NCBI GenBank assembly: GCA_964016875.1
Contig: OZ024733.1
Span: 6,192,984-6,256,983 of the forward strand
Direction of reading: 5' to 3'
Source: Fallopia convolvulus
Lineage: Eukaryota > Streptophyta > Magnoliopsida > Caryophyllales > Polygonaceae
Length of the DNA stretch: 64,000 nt
Shown here in pieces: positions 57,409 through 64,000 of the stretch (position 1 is the stretch's first letter; every line of letters starts with the position of its first letter). The notes under the pieces were generated by a model, which was not told where the DNA came from, made no database searches, and was given only the letters and a program-made list of their open reading frames with translations. The position numbers and the translations under genes are program-made.

Positions 57409-60400
57409 TTGTCAACTGGATCAAGACCCATCCCAGGCTCAGAATCAAAGAGGAGTCCGATCGTCTTCCATAACTGTGCAGAACCGGGACACCTTAATCA
57501 GAACTGTCCTAAAGCTCCCAAGAAGTGCTACAACTGTGGTAAGGACGGACATCTTCGGCAATTCTACAAACAACCCGCAAACCCAGCAGGCCAGACCCGC
57601 TCAAATACCGTGTCTCAGCGCCCTCAAGCTTCAAACAGAACAATGGGGACTGCATCGGTCCAGTCTACGGCTCATCAAAAAGGAAAGGGACATATGCATC
57701 CTCAGGGTCAAGGGCAGCGGTTGTACGAGATGCACACCACAGACAAGCCGGAGGAGGCTATCTGCCAAGGTACCCTCCATATCCGCTCTAAAGATGTTAT
57801 TATACTCTTCGATTCCGGTGCTTCACATTCTTTGATATCCGAAAAGTGTGTAGAACTCTTAGAATTAGATGACCTCGAAGAGTATGAGCCGTTTGTTGTG
57901 AACCTTCCAAACGGAGAAAGGATTATAGGAGCCAAGCAGTTAGGTAGTTTTCCTTTAGGCATTCAAGGAGGAATCTTCAACTCCAACTTGATATGCATTC
58001 CGATGGACCCCTACAACATCATTCTCGGAAGAGATTGGTTGTCTCAGCATGGAGCAGTAATCGATTTCTACACCCGAACTGTAATCATCAACTCAGGAGG
58101 GAAGCATTATGCAAGTTCAAGGGAAAGCGTGAAGAGGAAAACGGAAAAGTGATCAAGGCAATGAAGGCCGAGAAGCTACTCCGACAGGGCTGTGTTGGGT
58201 ATCTTTGCTACCTCGAGCCAACGGAGAAAAAGGTCGTGGATATTCAAGTGATTCTTGTAGCCAGATAATTTCCCGACGTCTTCCCGAAAGAACTTCCCGG
58301 ATTACCTCCCCGACGAGAAGTCGAGTTTTCCATAAGCCTCGAGCCAAGAACCGCGCCAATTTCCAAGGCACTCTACAGGATGGCCCCGCTAGAGATGAAA
58401 GAACTCAAGAGTCAGCTCGAAGAGCTGCTTGAGAAGGGTTACATCCGACCGATCGCTTCGCCTTGGGGAGCGCCTGTACTCTTTGTGAAGAAGAAGGATG
58501 GAACTTTCCGCTTATGCATCGACTACAGAGAGTTGAACAAAGTCACCATCAAGAACAAATATCCTTTTCCAAGGATAGACGACCTCTTAGATCAACTCCG
58601 TGGTGCAAAAGTTTTCTCCAAGATCGACCTGAGATCACGTTATCATCAACTTCGTATCCGCGAGGAAGACATAACGAAGACAGCTTTCCGCACCCACTAT
58701 GGCCACTACGAGTTTGTAGTGATGCCATTTGGATTAACCAATGCACCTGCGGTATTCATGGACTTGATGCACCGATGCTTCCATGAATACCTCAACAAGT
58801 TTGTCATCGTCTTCATCGACGACATCCTAATCTACTCCGGAGATCAAGCGGAACATGAAGAAGACCTCCGAACTGTGCTACAGATTCTAAGGCACAACCA
58901 ACTTTACGCCAAGTTGTCCAAGTGTGACCTATGGCTTAAAGAAGTGGCTTTCTTGGGCCATGTTATCAACCAAGAAGGAGTTATGGTAGACCCGAAGAAA
59001 ATTGAAGCAGTCTTAGAATGGAAGCAACCAAAGAATGTAAAAGAACTTCGCAGCTTCCTAGGACTTGCAAGGTACTACCGAAGGTTCGTCGAAGGGTTTT
59101 CAAAGATTGCCCTCCCCATGACGAAGCTACTCCGAAAGACCCATAAGAAGTTTGTATGGGACGAGAAGTGTGAGGAAAGTTTCCAAGAACTCAAGAAGCG
59201 TCTCACGAGTGCACCAGTGTTGACTATGCCAGATGGACACGAAGGTTATGTGGTCTACAACGATGCCTCAAAGCAAGGCTTGGGATGCGTGATCATGCAG
59301 AACGGGAAAGTCATTGCCTATGCATCCCGACAACTCAAGGTCTATGAAGTGAACTATCCATCGCACGACCTCGAGCTGGCAGCAGTGGTGTTTGCCTTAA
59401 AGATTTGGTGACACTACTTGTACGGTGTCAAGTGTCAAATTTTCACCGACCACAAGAGTTTGAAGTATGTGTTCACCCAGAAGGAATTGAACATGAGACA
59501 GAGAAGATGGCTGGAACTACTGAAAGACTACGACATTGAGCTGCTCAATCATCTCCGATCGAGACGTTCGCTTCATGGCCTCTTTCTGGAAAGAATTACA
59601 TAAGGCCATGGGCACAGAACTGAAATTCAGCACAGCCTTCCACCCTCAAATAGATGGTCAATCAGAAAGGACCATCCAAACCCTTTAAGACATGCTTCGA
59701 GCCTGTGCGCTAGACCGCACCACGAGTTGGGATGACAGCTTGAACCTTATAGAATTCACCTACAACAACAGCTGGCACTCCACCATCAAGATGGCTCCTT
59801 TTGAGGCCTTGTACACATAGAAATGTCGTTCTCCACTCTGTTGGGACGACAATGCCAACAAAATACTTCTCGGGCCGAAGCTAGTAGAAAGGACTGCCTC
59901 AAAGGTTGCTCTTATCCGTCAAAGAATGTTGTCTGCTCAAAGTCGACAGAAATCTTATGCAGACCTGAAGAGGCGAGACGTCGAGTTTATGGTAGGAGAT
60001 AAAGTTTTCGTCAAGGTATCTCCCTCAAAGGGCGTTTTCCACTTCGGAAAGCGAGGCAAGCTTAACCCTCGATACGTAGGACCCTTTGAGATCTAAGAAA
60101 GGGTCGGCAACCTAGCTTATCGAGTTGCCTTACCGCCTTCAGCTCACCCCGTTCATAACGTGTTCCATGTGTCACTCCTAAGGAAGTATGTGCCCGACGA
60201 ATCTCACGTAATCAACTTCGACGACGTCGAAATCCAGTCGGATGGCACTTATGAGGAGAGACCGCTCAAGATAGTAGAGTACCGAGTTAAGCAACTGCGC
60301 AACAAAGAAGTACCTTTAGTTTAGGTACTTTGGTCCAAAGATGGCAATGAAGGTACAACTTGGGAAACCTGGGAAACCGAGCAAGATATACAGAGACACT

Positions 60401-60423
60401 TTCCCCAGTTAATGTCTTCCTAA
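57409..60423 (+). pseudogene. Chromovirus pol remnant: zinc knuckles, protease, RT, RNase H, truncated integrase
   Basis: Two degenerate CCHC knuckles (57470-57570) each lack one cysteine (FHNC..., and HLRQFY for HLRQFC). The protease has FDSGASHSLIS (about 57810) and IILGRDWL. The reverse transcriptase (58380-59130) is intact in its key motifs: KIDLRSRYHQL, MPFGLTNAP, VFIDDILIYS. RNase H begins YNDASKQGLG and is cut by a TGA after FALKIW (59409-59411). After DYDIELLNH (about 59550) the sequence jumps to the last third of integrase, so the HHCC domain and first catalytic aspartates are deleted. The C-terminal part (YNNSWHSTI, SPLCWDD, KLNPRYVGPFEI, HNVFHVSLLRKYVP, WSKDGNEGTTWE) is chromovirus-like with a chromodomain-type end. 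In-frame stops also at about 58267, 59686, 59818, 60095 and 60322. Confidence 0.88.
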
Positions 60424-60554
60424 GTACCATTAGTATGATCTTTTTAAGGGGGTACTAGACCCCGTAGTGTCCTCACAAGTTGTGAGTTTTGTAGATATCT
60501 TTCTTTTCCATCTCGGTACTACTCTACTTTTCTCTAGTTTCGGGGACGAAACTA

Positions 60555-60570
60555 ATTTAAGGGGGTACTA
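60555..60570 (+). other. Polypurine tract of the chromovirus
   Basis: ATTTAAGGGGGTACTA directly precedes the 3' LTR start. The minus-strand neighbour has a comparable tract at 49172-49183. Confidence 0.7.
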
Positions 60571-60571
60571 T

Positions 60572-62623
60572 TGTAATATCCGCGATATTCCAAGGTTTTA
60601 AAACCAAATATAATATAATATTTATTTTTATAATTCTTTTCTCTATGTAAAAGAGAATTTCTAATATATTATAATAACCCTTATTTTCTATTTAAAAAGA
60701 GAGTATTAAGTAAATTAAATTAAATAAAATTCAAGAATGCATTATAAGGGTTATGAATAAATCAAAAGCATTTAAATAAAGCATTATGAATCTCGAATTT
60801 TATTAAATAAAATGAATTACAACAAGACATTAAAAATACATTGTAAATTTAGTAAAAAAAAATGCAAGAGCCGGGACTTGAACCCGAGACCTCTTGCAAC
60901 ACACCCCACACGCCCATCCCCCTCAATCCGCTAGACCATTTGCAATTTCTTGATAATAAAATATTAAGTTAATATATCTCTAGGTGTAAGGTTCCCTACA
61001 AGGCATAAACTTTTATTGTAAATAGAATGGATATGACAATAAACTAATTTATAATATTATATTTCTAAGTGTATAAAAATATATTGCATGAAAAGATACT
61101 ATAAGATATTATTTTTATGACCTAAGATATCATAATATACTATAAGTATAAAGTAAGATATTTTAAGCCATGATCGTATTTATGTAAACTATAGATATGG
61201 AAAGAATTATGGGAATAAAATAAATAAAATAAATTTAATATTATGTTAGTCTTTGGTAAGCTTACTTTATAAAGTATATAGAAAGTCCTATTTATGGAAA
61301 CTACTAAGAAAGTAGCTTATTATTATTATCTTTATTTAATATGGTCTAGACATTTAAATAAGGTTTCACTAAGATAATATTATTAATAAAATATTCTTTA
61401 TTGAGGAAATAATATTTTAAGTATTATATGGATATGATTGGAAATAAAGAAATATTATAATAACTCTAACTTGAAACATCTTAATAAGGTTATAAAAGAC
61501 CTTTATAATCTTAAAGAGATATAAATTAAAAATACCTTTTTAGGTAAAATATGATACCTTTTTAGGTTCGCTCTTTATTATTTGATAGGACTATATATGC
61601 TAGTATGGTTGTGGCCTTGATTGTTTACGGTGTCGTTTAGAGATCGATGTCGAACAAACTAGTGAGGGGCGCGGAAGTAGCCGACGCCTCTATATAATTT
61701 TACCAAGTCGTATGCCTTTGCGCTTAAAGTACGACTTTCAGGATCTTGATCCAGTCCGATCCGATTGCAAGGAGGGACGAGTTACACTCTAGCTAAGTGC
61801 CGGAAACTGAGTTTCCTTGGTGGATCGGGCCATCTGAACCCCCACCCCCTTTTTAAAAATTATTAAAGAAATCGAATCTTTTCGTCACTATACAAGATAA
61901 GTGCCCAATGCACATTGAAAAGACATCAAAACCGGACTGATCTCAAATGATCGATCCGGCTCTTGGTCCGCTAAGGGCGCGAGAGGTTTTCAAACTTGTA
62001 TGAATTAATAATGTTCCCAACATACTTTCGATTCTAAAAGAAGTCTACAATCTAGTAGTTCTTCTCTCGATTATCGAGCTATCTCCGCTTGAGATACGCT
62101 CTCCTTCGCACCGTTAAACCTCACATAAATAAACCCTACCTTAAAACACAACCCGATAATATCTTCCTCGATATTACTCAAATTACCAAATTAACCTTGG
62201 GAAGTTCCGTTCCGGCTTGCTTAGTCTCCTAGACTAATTCTTCTTTTCCGCATGTTTGCCTGGAATATTCTCACTCCTCGCGAATTATGTCAAAACCTAG
62301 GAATCCCAACAAGGCGTAAGGTGAAGGCAAAGGAGGGACGAGGAGCTTCAAGATGTAATTGCAAATCCTTTTGGTTTATTTCCGTTTATGCTTCAAGGAC
62401 AAAGTTTTTATGAGTTTTATTCTCGAACATCTTTTAGTTTAAAGCAATGTAAGTTGGGTTGTACGAACAAAGTCTCTTTCGAGAGCATCTTTTTATTTAT
62501 ATGATTATGTTTATTTCCGCATTTTATTGTTCTATATCATTCTAAAAGCCTTGGGTGACTTTGGACGGTAAAATCCGAGGTCACTGGCCGTAATACCCAA
62601 TGTTGTAAAATAGGGGTGTTGCA
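60572..62623 (+). repeat. 3' LTR of the chromovirus, 2.05 kb, internally deleted
   Basis: Same start as the 5' LTR; ends AGGGGTGTTGCA. Lacks the two segments named for the 5' LTR. At the second junction (about 61553-61570) a short ACCTTTTTAGGT word is present twice, as filler. Contains the A box/B box pair at 60874-60938. Confidence 0.92.
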
Positions 62624-62641
62624 CCTACTCCCGAGCGACCT

Positions 62642-64000
62642 CTAAACTCTACTCTCAAAGGCCTCTACTAAGCCCGAGTACAAGTCGGGGTAGTTTTCCC
62701 TCATCCTATCCTCAGTCTCCCAAGTGGCCTCCTCGACACCTCGCCGAGACCACTGAATCAACACCAGTTGAATCTCCTTGTTCCACAGTTTCTTCGTACG
62801 CCTGTCAAGAATCGCTATCGACTGCTCTCTAAAGGTATGATCGGGCTCAACCTCTAACTCTTCATAGTTGAGCTTGTGGCTGGTATCCGGAATGTACTGT
62901 CTTAGTTGTGACACGTGAAAGACAAGGTGAACTCCATCTAAGGCGAATGGTAGTGCCAGTCTGTAGGCTACCTCGCCCACTCTCTCTAGTATCACAAATG
63001 GGCCAATGTAGCAGGGACTCAACTTCCCCTTCACCCCAAATCTCCTCACACCACAAGTAGGCGATACTCTCAACCAGACATGTGCCTTTATCTCAAATTC
63101 TAGTGGTCGACTTCACTTGTCTGCATAGGATTTTTGGCGACTCTGTGCAGCTAGCATATGCTTCCGGATCAAGGACACCTTCCCAATCGTCTCTTCAATC
63201 ATTTGTGGCCTCTCTCCTACAACATCTGTCGGGTCATCCCAACACAAAGGTTTCCTGCACTTTGGGCCATACAAAACCTTGTACAGAGCCATATGAATCA
63301 AGGAATGCCAACTATTGTTGTAGGCAAACTCCACCAATGCTAGATGATCTGACCAATCACCTCCATAGTCAAGAACACAGGACCTTAGCATGTCCTCTAG
63401 AGTTTGAATTGTCCACTCGGACTGGCCATCTGACTGCGGGTGGTAAGAAGTCATGAAGTGCAATCTCGTCCCAAGTGCCTCATGCACTTGTCAAAATCTG
63501 AAGTGAAACACCCATCACGATCTGACACAATTGTCTTGGGCACACCATGCAGTCTAACTATTTGATTTACGAACACCTCTACCAACTTGTTCATTTTCCA
63601 AGTCTCCTTAATAGGCAATAAGCGATCAGTCTCTGTCAACCTATCCATTACAACCCAGATGGCATCATGCCCTTTGCTGATCTGTAGTCCAGTGAAAAAA
63701 TCCATGGAAATATCCTCCCACTTCCACTCTGGAATAGGTAGGGGTTGGAGCATACCACCCAACCTCTGGTGCTCAATCTTCACCTGTTGACAAACCTGAG
63801 ACTTTCTTGCTACATCTGCCTTCATGCCATCCCACCAGTAATATTGTCGTAACTCTTTGTATATCTTACTCGCTCCAGGGTGAATCGAGTAAGGTGTAGC
63901 GTGGGCTTCTTGCAAAATCTTCTGTCTCAACTCTACATCCCGAGGCACACAAATTCGGTCGAGCAAACTCAAGATACCATCTGCTCTCTCTACAAAATCA
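62642..64000 (-). pseudogene. Chromovirus integrase and chromodomain-like end (runs off the window)
   Basis: Right to left: an HHCC-like zinc region (EAHATPYSIHPGASKIYKEL ... CQQVK, where the last cysteine has become Val), the catalytic core with Asp in WVVMDRLTE and IVSDRDGCF and Glu in GQSEWTIQTL, then SPLCWDD-equivalent KPLCWDDP, KGKLSPCYIGPFVILERVGE, FHVSQLRQY and a chromodomain-like QWSRRGVEEATWETE end. A frameshift near 63475 and a stop near 63113 break it. It belongs with 49131-49449. The 5' part of the element lies beyond the window. Confidence 0.85.

Larger units (their letters stand above)
49450..62623 (+). mobile_element. Chromovirus (Tekay/Del-like) LTR retrotransposon, defective, 13.2 kb
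   Basis: Exact 5-bp TSD CCTAC (49445-49449, 62624-62628). 5' LTR 49450-52996, primer site from 53001, upstream ORF (53565-56217), gag, protease, reverse transcriptase/RNase H, truncated integrase with chromodomain-like end, polypurine tract TTTAAGGGGGTACTA just before the 3' LTR 60572-62623. The coding region is broken by many stops, several frameshifts and a deletion. It is interrupted by a solo Athila-like LTR. LTRs differ more than those of the young Athila element and the 3' LTR has two internal deletions. Confidence 0.92.

Overview
This is a plant nuclear window. The composition points to a eudicot with a large, repeat-rich genome: one intron-less secreted plant gene lies in about 64 kb otherwise filled with plant-type transposable elements. 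These comprise an L1-type LINE with a DUF4283 ORF1, Athila-type Ty3/Gypsy elements with a tRNA-Asp-type primer site, chromoviruses with an initiator-Met primer site, Helitrons ending CTAG|T, hAT-like and MULE-like MITEs, and a foldback element. I cannot name the species.

Layout. 1-4.6 kb: non-coding DNA, a hAT-like MITE (1319-1733), a duplicated segment, and a 711-bp foldback (3650-4360) just upstream of the only convincing host gene, a cell-wall/vacuolar invertase (or pectin methylesterase) inhibitor (4607-5173, +). 5.4-11.7 kb: a dead LINE on the minus strand with a 14-bp target-site duplication (TSD). 11.9-21.8 kb: degraded chromovirus LTR and gag remnants carrying a small LTR element without coding capacity (14454-16584), a hAT-like MITE (17414-18287) and an Athila-like LTR fragment. 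21.9-28.8 kb: a MULE-type MITE with a 9-bp TSD, a 4.9-kb Helitron carrying pieces of a cyclin B1 gene and a Raf-like kinase gene, another hAT-like MITE, and a short Helitron.

28.8-64 kb is a nest of LTR elements. A decayed Athila-type element (parts at about 29.5-32.2, 43.2-46.1 and 48.7-49.1 kb, minus) is split by a complete, very young Athila-type element (32248-43210, minus, TSD CCATC, LTRs about 99.5% identical by eye). Both have gag-protease and an ATHILA ORF-1-like gene but no reverse transcriptase, RNase H or integrase between them. To the right is the 3' part of a chromovirus (49131-49449 and 62629 to the window end, minus), split by a second chromovirus (49450-62623, plus, TSD CCTAC). 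That second element is itself split by a solo Athila-like LTR (54299-55773, TSD GGGTC).

Most notable signals: (1) a recently mobile Athila lineage without polymerase, with the same architecture in two diverged copies; (2) compound palindromic modules (GGACC/GGGCCC/GGTCC in one element, GGTACC/GTTACC/GTTAAC in its relatives) that recur at matching places in LTRs, untranslated DNA and coding sequence; (3) a gene-capturing Helitron; (4) a Pol III-type A box/B box pair conserved antisense in both LTRs of the second chromovirus. All identifications come from reading the sequence; no database search was run.
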